64,000 bases of DNA from Kuschelorhynchus macadamiae (lineage: Eukaryota; Arthropoda; Insecta; Coleoptera; Curculionidae). The stretch covers positions 62,001 to 126,000 of the forward strand of contig JAUTXW010000331.1 of NCBI GenBank assembly GCA_030620095.1, read 5' to 3'. The notes under the pieces were generated by a model. The model saw only the letters and a program-made list of their open reading frames with translations, was not told the DNA's origin and made no database searches. Position 1 is the stretch's first letter. Every line of letters begins with the position of its first letter. Made by a program: the position numbers and the translations under genes. Below, piece after piece: positions 45,496 through 56,342 of this stretch.

Positions 45496-46317
45496 ACACC
45501 AAAAGTTAAATAAACTTTGTAATAATAATAGGATGACGGCGTCACTGTCGGCAATGCACCATTTCACAATAGTCTGGGGAGTTTATAAGCTCCAAAACAG
45601 GTCGATCATACTCTTGTAGTCAGGGCGCTTGTATAATAAAACCCGTGTTTTATTTTTATTGAGAAACATAGCTTTAATGATGGTTTTATCGGCAAACTTG
45701 TTGCTAACCTAACGGGATAGATCTAACTGATAGTATAGATTTTGTTCAAAAAATCCTTGTTTTAATATAAACTCGGGAAAAAAAAGATTTCTTATAATGC
45801 CTCGTGCAATCGAAGGCGCAACGTTGCATAGTATTTCCGATTTAACATGGTCTAATCTCTAAAACAATGATTTGTTAATAGAAAATTTGTTTATTAATCA
45901 GTTAATGTATCGGACTCTAGCATATGTCAACATTAAAGTTTTTTAGGGAGATTTTTAGATGCGTGGGCCTTACTCTCAGCATACAAATTATTTGAAGATG
46001 TTGATCATAGCCACAATTTAAATATTTATAATTTACCTTTACAGTCCTACCAAAAGACCGGTTGTACTCCGCATAGACGATCCAATAAATGGAAATTATC
46101 AGACTTCCCTAAGATGATATCAAGTACCAACTTTTCCTTTTATCATTACACTTCGGATCAAATGAAATATTTCCATGGGCAGGGTTGCCATTATTTTGGT
46201 GGTCCAACCTACGTACAATCTTCAATTTACATAAGAACATTGGACAATGCTTCGGATATCCGAAAGGTATTGTATTTTTTCAAACAGAATGAGCGCATAA
46301 AATTCCATGCTCCTGCA

Positions 46318-46440
46318 GAGGTGTATGCGGGAGAAACAGGACGCTCAATGTCTATTAGGAGCATCAACGATGCGTTAAAAAGAAACAGATTGTTCAGTCC
46401 GCTGTAGCTGTACATTAGTCTACCACTTTCACTTAAATGT
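46318..46440 (+). pseudogene. Penelope-like GIY-YIG endonuclease fragment
   Basis: The plus strand reads EVYAGETGRSMSIRSI, then ALKRNRLF, and in the next frame QSAVAVH followed by a stop and STT. In Penelope-like retroelements the C-terminal GIY-YIG endonuclease has Y.GETGRS...R..EH followed by a conserved SAVAEH. The resemblance is good in both blocks and their spacing fits, but the fragment is short, has a frame change, and no Penelope reverse transcriptase is seen beside it. Confidence 0.45.
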
Positions 46441-46478
46441 CAGAAATGTGCAATTAACAAAAACCACCGGCGTGCACG

Positions 46479-46492
46479 GTTGTTATGACAAC
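46479..46492. promoter_or_regulatory. X-box-like palindrome (RFX consensus), second copy
   Basis: GTTGTTATGACAAC, identical to 16262-16275, preceded by ACG. It lies shortly after the Penelope-like fragment, so both copies may be pieces of one repeat rather than regulatory sites. Confidence 0.25.
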
Positions 46493-46499
46493 ACGATCG

Positions 46500-47930
46500 G
46501 GCCTGATTGATGCTGTTCTAATATAGAACGACGTTCTGTGAATGGTTTGCTTGGTAGAAGTTGTTTGTATTATATGTGAGTTCAAAGAGATACATGTTAG
46601 TAAGATTGTTATGACTATGTACAAAATTAGAATTAACTTCATATCTATGGGCAGATTGATCTACTAGTACCTGATGACTCAACAGCGTATCAATCGATAC
46701 GCTGCATTTTGCGGCGCAAGGTTGTGTAGAAATGCTATGATTCCACGTTACGTTAGTATTAAATTAGAAAATATTGACGTGCGATCATCTACATCAAGGA
46801 AATTTTGTACCTCACTCAAAGAAACCATTGTTAACTTGTATGTTGCGATTAAATGTTTTGTGTTATGTACTAATATCTATAGACCCAAGCGATACTTGAT
46901 CTAGGGCTTTAAAGATTTGAATTTCTTCTGAATTTTATCTTTAAATGGCTATCGCGGGAATACTTATTAGCTATATTTAACAGAGAACTTGTAGAAAAAT
47001 TTTGATATTGATTTAACTGATTGGTTTTACATTGATTAAATTCATTCATTGCGGTCCTGTCAGGTACAGGGTTACTTAATATATGGTTATTTAATTCAGG
47101 GTTATTTATATTGGCAAACCCCGAAGGACTAGCCGCTGTTCCGCCATCATTTACACGTTTACCCTCTGGAAAGTAAGCACTCGCCTTAAAAGAGATTGTG
47201 AACCCCGCGGTCTCTAGGGGGGAAGAAAAGTCGCTGGCCTTTAATTCAGAGATATTTTTGTAAGAAAACAGAGCCAGAAAATAGGTCTCTATCCAAATAT
47301 GCTATTTATTATCCTTTATTAACCAAATTTTACAACTCTTATTGTAAGACAAGTATCAATAAGTTCATAAAATGCAAAATAGTACAAATAACGTGGACGC
47401 CGAGTGTATAAATTTAGTCTAAAGTTTACAAGTTTTTTGTTTATTTTTCAAATTAGCACTGACCTTGGGATTACTTTCTGAAAGCTTGGAAAGTCTTTCA
47501 AGGAACTTGCAGTTTATTTTTCTTTTCAAAAGTTTTTGTTTAAGGCACTCGCTGGTTTTGCAAAAAATTAAGTTTATTTCACTGACTTTTCAAAGTTAAA
47601 ACTTTTGTTTTCAATTGAGCACTAGTTTATGTGAACGTAGGCTGATATGGTCCTAACCTTGTCAACATTGGTTTTACACAAAATGTCTTAAAGACAACAA
47701 AAAACAAAAATATTTGTAAATACAATATTTTATAAAATGTCAAAACAGATCTTTTTGTGTTTTTTAAATTGTTTTTGTGGGATTTCAAAATATGCTCTTT
47801 TTCAAATTCTTTATTACAAAAATTGTTAACGTGTATCTCAAAGTCATCCAACACTAATTCCAACACTAGCAATCAGCTGTTTGTTTAAAGTTTAAGTATT
47901 TTTAAAGTTCACAACAAAATGGGATAACTA
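46500..47930. other. AT-rich intergenic DNA
   Basis: No gene supported. A less AT-rich stretch at about 47100-47230 (CCCCGAAGGACTAGCCGC, CCCCGCGGTCTCTAGGGGGG) lacks an open frame that I can assign. Confidence 0.35.
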
Positions 47931-47933
47931 AAG

Positions 47934-48107
47934 TATATTCAAATTCAATATACACTGCATGTAAACAAACGTTATTATGCGTGCAATACGTCATTAAATC
48001 AACGTGACCGATTATAATATGTTTTTACTGTTTTTAGCAAAGTTTTAAAGGCGTATTGCATGAATAATAACTTTTGTTTGCATGCAATCTATCTTGAATT
48101 TGAATAG
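47934..48107. repeat. Short foldback element with ~54-bp arms
   Basis: ATTCAAATTCAATATACACT (from 47938) pairs with TCTATCTTGAATTTGAAT (to about 48107), and GTTATTATGCGTGCAATACG pairs with CGTATTGCATGAATAATAAC. Arms are roughly 80% complementary around a ~65-bp loop. MITE-like hairpin. Confidence 0.7.
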
Positions 48108-48651
48108 GGTTCAGTTAAAACGGATAACAATTCATCAAAATCACTTCGAGGTTCCTCGCACCTCGAAAAATTCCCGAATTCAAAGTTTAAAAAATATGTT
48201 AGACAAACATTACCAAATTTTCATGCACATTCAATATACATTCAAAAAATAAATAAAATTAAATAAATCTGATTTTCTAAGATACGCGGTAATCTAATTC
48301 ACTTGCTCCAGGCAAGCCAGGAGAGCCTGTAAGCTTCAGTTGTTGTGCGAGCCGATTAGTCTGTAAAAGAAATTTAAAAGCGGTTTTTCGGGCTACTTCT
48401 TAAAAACTGCCTTATTATATATACATGCCCTAACAGAGCAACATTCAGTATACCGTTCAAATAAATACAATTTTATCTCATAAAAGAGAGTTAGGAAGGG
48501 TTCAATTAAGGAAATGACCAACAAAGTAATGATGGGTTCTTCGAACGACTCGTTGAAGTGAGCGTTGAACGAACGACTCCTTTATGTTGAATAATTCATT
48601 CAAGTATACATTATTATTACAAGCATCATACCTAGCAGATGGATTGTTAGT

Positions 48652-50820
48652 TTGTTTGTTACTTTTCCATTTATCAACTTACTCAAAATAATGTATATAC
48701 ATCAATTAAAACTTATTCAATGGAATCTTAGAAGCCTCAACTCTAATAGGGATAACCTGTTAATGCTAATAAAGAATGAAAAACCGGATGTTATAGGCCT
48801 TAATGAAACTTGGCTTAAAACAAACCAATATTTTTCCTTACCCTCCTTTAATATAATTAGACAAGACAGAAATGATGGTTATGGTGGAATAGCCACCTGT
48901 ATTAAAAAAAACATCATATTTAATAAAGTCAGAAGTTTTTCATCAGATAATATACAATATATAATTATTAAAATTGACGAACTCTATATCATTAACATCT
49001 ATAGTAACTCAAATGATAACATTAATTTACAACTCCTAGAAAGCTTAATTGAGGGCATTCCCTTAAATAAAATTATTATCCCTGGCGATTTTAACTCCCA
49101 CCACCCACTATGGGACAAAGTCCCCATGAACAGGGGAGACAAGGCAATTAGTGATTTTGTGATGGAAAAGGAACTGGTAATTATGAATGATGGTACTCAA
49201 ACTCTATTTCAAAACCCTAATAATAATATTAGTGCGGTTGATTTAACATTAATAAGTAGTCATTTAACAATCAATTCAACATGGGGTATAATACAAGACT
49301 GTGGAAATAGCAATCATTTTCCAACTTATCTAAAATACAATACAAACAACCCCAATTTTAACAAGATATTTATAACCTCATACGAATTAAGAAATTTTAA
49401 AAAAGCTGATTGGCAATTATATAGTGATAACATTACATTAGAATTAAATAATCAAAACCTGAACCTCAATTACACCGATCTGATAAAAACTATGGAAACA
49501 GCAGCAGAAGAAAGTATTCCCATTAAAACATGTGGCCAAATAAGTAAATCAGGCACCCCATGGTGGGATGATGATTGTGATTTGTGGATTAAAAAAAAGA
49601 AAAATATAATTGATAACTTTAATAATTTTCCTAATCTGGGTAATTTTATCCAAGTAAAGAAAAGTATAGCAAACACCAGAAGAAAACTTCGAGAAAAAAA
49701 AAGAACTAAATTTAAACTCTTCTGCGAAACACTTAACAGGGAATCAAGTATAACATATGTATGGAACAAAATTAAAAAATTTTCTTATAAAAACTCTCAA
49801 CATAATAATTTTACAATCTCTAATAACATTAAACAAGACATTTTGAAGAGAATGTCTAGTATTCATATAGACCCAACGTTTCATCCTCAGCAAATGGAAA
49901 TAGAGGAAACCACTCTATTTACTATGCACGAACTAAATAACACATTAAATAACAAAAAGAAAATGTCAGCCCCAGGGCTAGATGATTTAACCTATGCAAT
50001 GTTCAAAAATCTTCCTTTTAAAGCAAAACTAATTTTCTTAAACTGCCTAAACAATTTTTTAATAGGAGGCACATTACCTCATTCGTGGAAAAAATATAAT
50101 ATAATCAATTTCCTCAAACTTAATAAAGATCCAGCAATGGCTGAAAATTACAGACCAATTGTTTTATCTTCCTGTGGACTTAAAATTCTAGAGATTATGA
50201 TTAAGAATCGTCTGGAGTGGACCCTTGAACACAATCTTACTTTTACTAATTTTCAGTCAGGGTTTCGTAAAGGGAAAGGTATTTATGAAAATATAGCATA
50301 CCTGGCAACTAATGTTTTTGATACTTTTCAAAAATCAGAAACAGTCATCGCAGTTTTCTTGGATATTAAGTCGGCTTATGATAATGTAAATCTATATAAA
50401 CTTTGTGATAAACTAAATAATTTACATATTCCAACACAGATTAATAACCTGACATTTGAAATAACGAAAAATAGACTCTTATATACTAGAGGCAGTGACG
50501 GCTCTTTACTAGGTCCATATTTGACCACTAAGGGATTACCACAGGGCTCTCCCCTTAGTACCATTCTTTTTAATATTTATATTGCTGATTTATTTAAACT
50601 ACATCTTGAACAAACAAAGATCATAGGATATGCAGATGATCTAGTTATTTTCTGCAAGGGTTCTAATCTAAATACTATAACTGATTCAATCAATTCTGCA
50701 TTAAATAAAATAAACAATTTTCTGCAAGAACATGATCTATCATTGGCAGCAAATAAAACAGAAGCAATGTATTTCACTAAGGAAAAAGAACCCAAAAACC
50801 ACCTCCCATTAAACTATTAA
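48652..50820 (+). pseudogene. LINE ORF2: AP endonuclease and reverse transcriptase
   Basis: 722 codons. The endonuclease spans about residues 18-240: LIQWNLRSLNSNRDNL, DVIGLNETWLK (catalytic Glu), IPGDFNSHHPLWD, AVDLTLIS and the final SNHFPTYL, where the usual SDH-type His motif is SNH. The reverse transcriptase (about residues 420-690) has LKLNKDPAMAENYRPIVLS, FQSGFRKGKGIYENI, VFLDIKSAYDNV, GLPQGSPLSTILFNIYIADL and IGYADDLVIF, with all three catalytic aspartates present. Reading shifts frame near 50805 and continues at 50823-51455. The protein would nick target DNA and prime reverse transcription of its own RNA. It is the most complete retrotransposon protein in the window. Confidence 0.9.
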
Positions 50821-50822
50821 AT

Positions 50823-51455
50823 TCTACAATAGAATATAAAAATGAAATTAAATATCTGGGGATCATCTTTCAAAAAAATCTTAAATGGAACCTACATGCC
50901 CAAAATATCATGATCAAAGCTAAAAAATCTCTCAACATATTAAAAGCAATTTGCAGAGTATGGTGGGGTGCTGATCCCTGTATCCTTCTAATAATATTTC
51001 ATGCTTTAGTGGTTTCGCATTTGGACTTCGGATCTATATTCATAAAACCTGTTAGTCAGAAAATACTCAATGAAATAGAAGTTATCTTTTTTGAAGGCCT
51101 TAGAATATGCTTAGGATGTATGAAATCTACACCAAGAGCTGCCCTACTAAGCGAAGCAGCAATCATGAGCCTGGAACAAAGAAGAAGATTATTGGCATGT
51201 GGGTTTATAGCAAAACTGATAAATATAGATAATCACCCCCTAATTGCTCTTATACGTAAAATCCGACATAATTTAATTAATAGACATGTAAATATTAGAA
51301 ACACACAAATACCATACATAATTACAGCCTTGGAAGAATTTTTTCCACTTTTTAACAACATTTATAAAAGCCCTAATTTGCCATGCTATGAAATCGAATA
51401 TAATATTTTGAACACCCCTATTAAAATTATTAACCTCGGCATCAAAAAAAAATGA
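50823..51455 (+). pseudogene. LINE ORF2 thumb/linker region (shifted frame)
   Basis: Continues the reverse transcriptase in another frame: IKYLGIIFQKNLKW, then KAKKSLNILKAICRVWWGAD, LDFGSIFIKP and ALLSEAAIMSLEQRRRLLAC, the usual post-palm region of I-clade ORF2. The frame ends at a run of nine A (about 51445), where a one-base length change shifts it relative to the RNase H part. Confidence 0.85.
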
Positions 51456-52233
51456 AATAGGAATCAAAGAGAAATTTTTATTAGCAACTGAAAACCTGAA
51501 AAACAATTTTACCTTTGTGTACACGGATGCTTCAAAAAAGGATAAAAAAACGGGATATGGTATAAGTATCCCTGATATATCTTATAAATTTTCTACAAGA
51601 CTACCTGACCTTCTTACTATTTGTAAAGCAGAAATAATAGCAATCCATGATGCAATAAAAGTTATCATTAATAAACAACTGAAAAGTGCTATAATCTTTA
51701 CCGACTCAGACAGTGCAATAAAAAAAATCAATAAATATCAATTCTCAGCAGCAGCTGACTATTGGACCCTCAGAACAAAAAAACTATTAATAATGGCAAA
51801 TAAAAACAGCTTTGATATTCGTCTTGCTTGGATACCGGGCCATTCTAATATACCTGGTAACAATGATGCTGACACACTGGCTAATGTAGGAAGGATTCTT
51901 AATATACCCAAAAGAATGAACATTGATGTGAGGGAAATTTTCACCAACATTAAAGAGAATATACGAAATCAATATAAATCAGAATGGAAAGCGTTAGTTA
52001 TAGGGAAAGATGATAAATATGCTAAGGTTCAATCAATATTTACGGGAAAAAAATGGTTTTCAGGTTTTGCATATAAAAATAGAAGACACATAACCACAAT
52101 TATCAGAATGCGCACAGGGCATTGCCTAACTAAGGAACATTTATATAAAATTAAGATAAGAGACAATCCCTTGTGTGAATGTGGAGAAGTCGAAAATTTA
52201 AATCATATTTTTTTAGAATGTCCTATCAATTAG
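51455..52233 (+). pseudogene. LINE ORF2: RNase H domain and C-terminal CCHC
   Basis: RNase H catalytic residues are all visible: FVYTDASKK (Asp), ICKAEIIAIHDA (Glu), IIFTDSDSAI (Asp) and NNDADTLAN (Asp), with the IRLAWIPGHSNIPGN motif between the last two. The C-terminal CECGEVENLNHIFLECPIN is the CCHC-like ending typical of I-clade ORF2. An RNase H domain separates this family from the Jockey/CR1-like LINEs elsewhere in the window. The protein is cut after CPIN by the adjacent insertion. Confidence 0.9.
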
Positions 52234-53690
52234 GGTCAAGTGGGGTAAATGTAAACGAATTTGACAAGTTAAAAAAAAAATAGATTTTACCTGTGTGTCA
52301 AAATTTTTCTATAATGAAAATCTTTGGAACAATTGATCTACTATATTGTATAGGTCTTCTATTTTATAAAAATAACCAAAAAATAATTTAAAACATGAGA
52401 TTTTTGTTTTTTTTTTTGTCATTAGAAAAAAACTGTCACTGTTTACTTTTACCCCTGGGGTATTGGGGTAATTGTAAACAGCTAGTATAAAAACCAGCTG
52501 AACAAATGAGAAAATTTAAGGGGCAAAAGTGAACATTTGAATTATTGAGTTGTAAAAAGTGTAGCCATTCGTTTTAAAATAGATGTTTACATTTACCCCT
52601 AAAAAATAAGAGGCATTATTTTATTTAGATTTTAGTATTGCTTTTTATTTAGCCACTTAAAAAACATTGCATACAAAAAAAACTTATACTTAACATTAAT
52701 TTGAATTAAATCAGTAGTAAAAAAAAAAGAATAATAATGTTACAAAAAAGTATCTTCTAATACCGGAACAATTTTTTCAAAATGATAGTAAATTCTTTCA
52801 CCTTTCATTTTTATGATGGGGAAAGGCAACACACCTATAATTTGGTCATGCCTAACAAAGCTAATGTCACTTGAATTAACAGCAAAATTTTGTTTGGTAT
52901 CATCTATAGCTCTTAAACCCACCACTTCAATGTCACTATCTATTACATTTTCAACAGAACAAACAAATTTATAAATCATCGTGTTTCTTTTTCCACCTTT
53001 AAATTGCACAAGAACGAAACTTCCGGTTTTTAGATCTTTAAGGGAGGTCTCGTCTAAATCAATTGGGTTCTCATCAAGTTTTTCGGCCTCCAAATCCCAA
53101 GAGCTGGAGGTGTCACTTAAAAAGTCTCTGCTATTATTTTCTTCCTCGCTTGAACTATATTGTGGTACTTTTTTTGTTTTTGTCATCTTTGGTTTTTTTA
53201 TTTTATTTGTTGGCAATTCTTTGGTATTGGCTTGTCTTTTTTGTTTCTCTGGTTTGGGTTTCTTTATTTTCTTCTCCTGTGCTTGTTTGAGTCTATCAAG
53301 AACTTCTTTGCTTGTCAATATTTCGCCATATGTCTGTTGTCTCAATCTGGGTATCACTTGCTTTACTATGGTTGTCACATTTTCCTTTTTCTCTGGGGAC
53401 TTTAAAAACAATTTGTTAAGTGATGTATCAGGTATGTTACTACTTTTCGCTTGTATATTACTTGACATGCAAGCAGACGTACAAGTTTCAGTACTGACGT
53501 GTTTGCATGATTGGTCATTTTTTTTTAGGGTTGGAGGAGTTATTAGGCAATCCAGCGACCTGTCAAATTCATTTTCGGATGACACTGGTTGGCACACAAA
53601 ACGTAAACAAACATGCGTAAATAATGAGTTTATTGTTTTAAATATCAATTATCTGTTTGACTCTTGAGTTCATAAGTTTATTTCGGCGTG
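52231..53690 (-). mobile_element. Tigger/pogo-like transposon remnant
   Basis: Begins at TAGGGTCAAG just after the truncated LINE, followed by the repeated GGGGTAAATGTAAAC motif: 52242-52256, an inverted pair of related copies at 52441-52479, and a perfect inverted copy at 52585-52599. These look like terminal and subterminal repeats. A 3' coding exon (52740-53648) lies on the minus strand. The rest of the transposase and the other terminus are absent, possibly displaced by the ISL2EU-type element that follows. Confidence 0.55.
52740..53648 (-). pseudogene. C-terminal exon of a Tigger/Jerky-like transposase
   Basis: 302 codons without the HTH or DDE core. The recognisable start is VSSENEFDRSLDCLITPPTL, preceded by a TGTGCCAACCAG acceptor-like sequence near 53587. 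A basic middle (KKIKKPKPEKQKRQANTK), an acidic YSSSEEE block and a beta-rich ending (RNTMIYKFVCSVENVIDSDI, VGLRAIDDTKQNF, GVLPFPIIKMKGERIYYHF) follow. I recall this C-terminal arrangement from insect pogo/Tigger-type transposon genes, so the family call rests on memory rather than on catalytic motifs. The exon itself is open throughout and could still be intact. Confidence 0.5.
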
Positions 53691-53742
53691 TTTTTATAAA
53701 GTTGTCTTTTCAAAAGCGTTTTATTCAATAAAACTGACTAAA

Positions 53743-53962
53743 ATGCCTGTAACTTGCATTGTGTTTGGCTGTGGAAGTCGTCGCGATCGGGACAATATTT
53801 CCTTTTTTAGAATTCCTACTGTTCTAAATCTTCCAAAGAAACCTGAGAAAAATGCATTGTCTTCCAAACGTAGGGCTCTGTAAATAGCTGCTATAAAGCG
53901 TGCTGATTTGACAGAATCCAAATTAAAGTACCAAAGAGTCTGTAGCAGGCACTTTATTACAG
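53743..53962 (+). pseudogene. Transposase exon 1: THAP zinc-finger domain with a stop
   Basis: ATG at 53743 opens MPVTCIVFGCGSRRDRDN, then SFFRIPTVLNLPKKPEKN, ending VCSRHFITG before donor GTAAGA. C5-x4-C10 and the distal C-x2-H (CSRH), plus the FFRIP word, are the THAP signature: a C2CH zinc-dependent DNA-binding domain that in transposases recognises element ends. Codon 47 is TAA (53881-53883), where THAP proteins carry the invariant Trp (RRALW). This replacement both ends translation and removes a key structural residue, so this copy is inactive. Leaves in phase 1, matching exon 2. Confidence 0.85.
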
Positions 53963-53967
53963 GTAAG

Positions 53968-53980
53968 AATAGTATCAATG
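53968..53980 (+). repeat. Left 13-bp target-site duplication of the hammerhead array
   Basis: AATAGTATCAATG, identical to 57244-57256. It lies six bases inside intron 1 of the transposase, directly before the first base of the array. Confidence 0.85.
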
Positions 53981-54218
53981 TTATTTTTAAATGTGTTCAG
54001 ATTATTTGTTGCGTTTAGATTGACAAACAAAAATCTTTTTTGGCTTTTTCGCAACTGAATAAAAATACTTAACTTTAAATTAATTGAAGCAAATATTTAA
54101 TATAATTACATACCTCAACATGTAGACTAGTCTGTCTACGGAATGTTTCGATACATAATATAAACAATATTATTTAAGCAAGCGTAAGAAATTATATCAT
54201 TTACCTTAAGTTTTTATA

Positions 54219-54272
54219 AACACATAGTAGTTGTACAAATACTTTCATCCTATCGGGACTCATCAGTGCGCC
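54219..54272 (-). ncRNA. Hammerhead ribozyme, type I, unit 1
   Basis: Minus-strand core CTGATGA, stem II GTCC/GGAT with loop CGATA, GAAA, stem III AGTA/TACT, cleavage after CTA, stem I GGCGCA with TGTGTT. Here the last stem I base differs from the other units (C to T), still able to wobble-pair. Confidence 0.85.
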
Positions 54273-54632
54273 GATCATAAGAGAAAAACATTAAATAATA
54301 GAAAAGAATTGATTTCAAAATATTAAAATGTGTCAGTTTGTTTGACATGTAACCTAGATATGAAAAAAATGATAGTTTGCAGCCATCTATAATGTTATTT
54401 TTAAATGTGTTCAGATTATTTGTTGCGTTTAGATTGACAAACAAAAATCTTTTTTGGCTTTTTCGCAACTGAATAAAAATACTTAACTTTAAATTAATTG
54501 AAGCAAATATTTAATATAATTACATACCTCAACATGTAGACTAGTCTGTCTACGGAATGTTTCGATACATAATATAAACAATATTATTTAAGCAAGCGTA
54601 AGAAATTATATCATTTACCTTAAGTTTTTATA

Positions 54633-54686
54633 GACACATAGTAGTTGTACAAATACTTTCATCCTATCGGGACTCATCAGTGCGCC
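54633..54686 (-). ncRNA. Hammerhead ribozyme, type I, unit 2
   Basis: Consensus form. Stem I: GGCGCA pairs with TGTGTC (six pairs, two G-U). CTGATGA and GAAA are intact; the A after the first GAA pairs with the U of the CUA cleavage triplet. Confidence 0.88.
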
Positions 54687-55046
54687 GATCATAAGAGAAA
54701 AACATTAAATAATAGAAAAGAATTGATTTCAAAATATTAAAATGTGTCAGTTTGTTTGACATGTAACCTAGATATGAAAAAAATGATAGTTTGCAGCCAT
54801 CTATAATGTTATTTTTAAATGTGTTCAGATTATTTGTTGCGTTTAGATTGACAAACAAAAATCTTTTTTGGCTTTTTCGCAACTGAATAAAAATACTTAA
54901 CTTTAAATTAATTGAAGCAAATATTTAATATAATTACATACCTCAACATGTAGACTAGTCTGTCTACGGAATGTTTCGATACATAATATAAACAATATTA
55001 TTTAAGCAAGCGTAAGAAATTATATCATTTACCTTAAGTTTTTATA

Positions 55047-55100
55047 GACACATAGTAGTTGTACAAATACTTTCATCCTATCGGGACTCATCAGTGCGCC
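55047..55100 (-). ncRNA. Hammerhead ribozyme, type I, unit 3
   Basis: Identical to unit 2 across the catalytic core and all three stems. Confidence 0.88.
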
Positions 55101-55460
55101 GATCATAAGAGAAAAACATTAAATAATAGAAAAGAATTGATTTCAAAATATTAAAATGTGTCAGTTTGTTTGACATGTAACCTAGATATGAAAAAAATGA
55201 TAGTTTGCAGCCATCTATAATGTTATTTTTAAATGTGTTCAGATTATTTGTTGCGTTTAGATTGACAAACAAAAATCTTTTTTGGCTTTTTCGCAACTGA
55301 ATAAAAATACTTAACTTTAAATTAATTGAAGCAAATATTTAATATAATTACATACCTCAACATGTAGACTAGTCTGTCTACGGAATGTTTCGATACATAA
55401 TATAAACAATATTATTTAAGCAAGCGTAAGAAATTATATCATTTACCTTAAGTTTTTATA

Positions 55461-55514
55461 GACACATAGTAGTTGTACAAATACTTTCATCCTATCGGGA
55501 CTCATCAGTGCGCC
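55461..55514 (-). ncRNA. Hammerhead ribozyme, type I, unit 4
   Basis: Identical to unit 2 in the core; one substitution lies just outside it (AAACGTTAAAT near 55530). Confidence 0.88.
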
Positions 55515-55874
55515 GATCATAAGAGAAAAACGTTAAATAATAGAAAAGAATTGATTTCAAAATATTAAAATGTGTCAGTTTGTTTGACATGTAACCTAGA
55601 TATGAAAAAAATGATAGTTTGCAGCCATCTATAATGTTATTTTTAAATGTGTTCAGATTATTTGTTGCGTTTAGATTGACAAACAAAAATCTTTTTTGGC
55701 TTTTTCGCAACTGAATAAAAATACTTAACTTTAAATTAATTGAAGCAAATATTTAATATAATTACATACCTCAACATGTAGACTAGTCTGTCTACGGAAT
55801 GTTTCGATACATAATATAAACAATATTATTTAAGCAAGCGTAAGAAATTATATCATTTACCTTAAGTTTTTATA

Positions 55875-55928
55875 GACACATAGTAGTTGTACAAATACTT
55901 TCATCATATCGGGACTCATCAGTGCGCC
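55875..55928 (-). ncRNA. Hammerhead ribozyme, type I, unit 5 (weakened stem II)
   Basis: Core bases are kept, but the stem II 3' strand reads TGAT instead of GGAT (plus strand CATCATATCGGG), replacing one of two C-G pairs by a mismatch. Cleavage by this unit is expected to be impaired. Confidence 0.8.
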
Positions 55929-56288
55929 GATCATAAGAGAAAAACATTAAATAATAGAAAAGAATTGATTTCAAAATATTAAAATGTGTCAGTTTGTTTG
56001 ACATGTAACCTAGATATGAGAAAAATGATAGTTTGCAGCCATCTATAATGTTATTTTTAAATGTGTTCAGATTATTTGTTGCGTTTAGATTGACAAACAA
56101 AAATCTTTTTTGGCTTTTTCGCAAATAAATAAAAATACTTAACTTTAAATTAATTGAAGCAAATATTTAATATAATTACATACCTCAACATGTAGACTAG
56201 TCTGTCTACGGAATGTTTCGATACATAATATAAACAATATTATTTAAGCAAGCGTAAAAAATTATATCATTTACCTTAAGTTTTTATA

Positions 56289-56342
56289 GACACATAGTAG
56301 TTGTACAAATACTTTCATCCTATCGGGACTCATCAGTGCGCC
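56289..56342 (-). ncRNA. Hammerhead ribozyme, type I, unit 6
   Basis: Core as unit 2. Last unit of the direct block, followed after about 70 bp by the inversion point. Confidence 0.88.

Larger units (their letters stand above)
48640..52232 (+). mobile_element. I-clade LINE, nearly intact ORF2 (copy B), truncated at both ends
   Basis: The element contains endonuclease, reverse transcriptase and RNase H domains in the order of I-clade LINEs, interrupted only by two frame changes. No ORF1 is present upstream, so the copy is 5'-truncated close to the ORF2 start. At the 3' end the reading stops at 52233 where a different repeat (TAGGGTCAAGTGGGG) begins, so the 3' end is cut by a later insertion at a TA. 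It belongs to the same family as copy A at 32720-34440. Confidence 0.9.

Noticed and set aside
48308..48328. CCAGGCAAGCCAGG..., readable as a collagen-like PGKPGEP mini-exon with AG and GTAAGC on either side
   Set aside because: Only about 17 bases would be exonic, with no neighbouring collagen exons; most likely chance.
52981..53667. 228-codon plus-strand open frame
   Set aside because: It is the antisense shadow of the Tigger-like C-terminal exon; Phe/Leu/Ser-rich because the real strand is Lys/Glu-rich.
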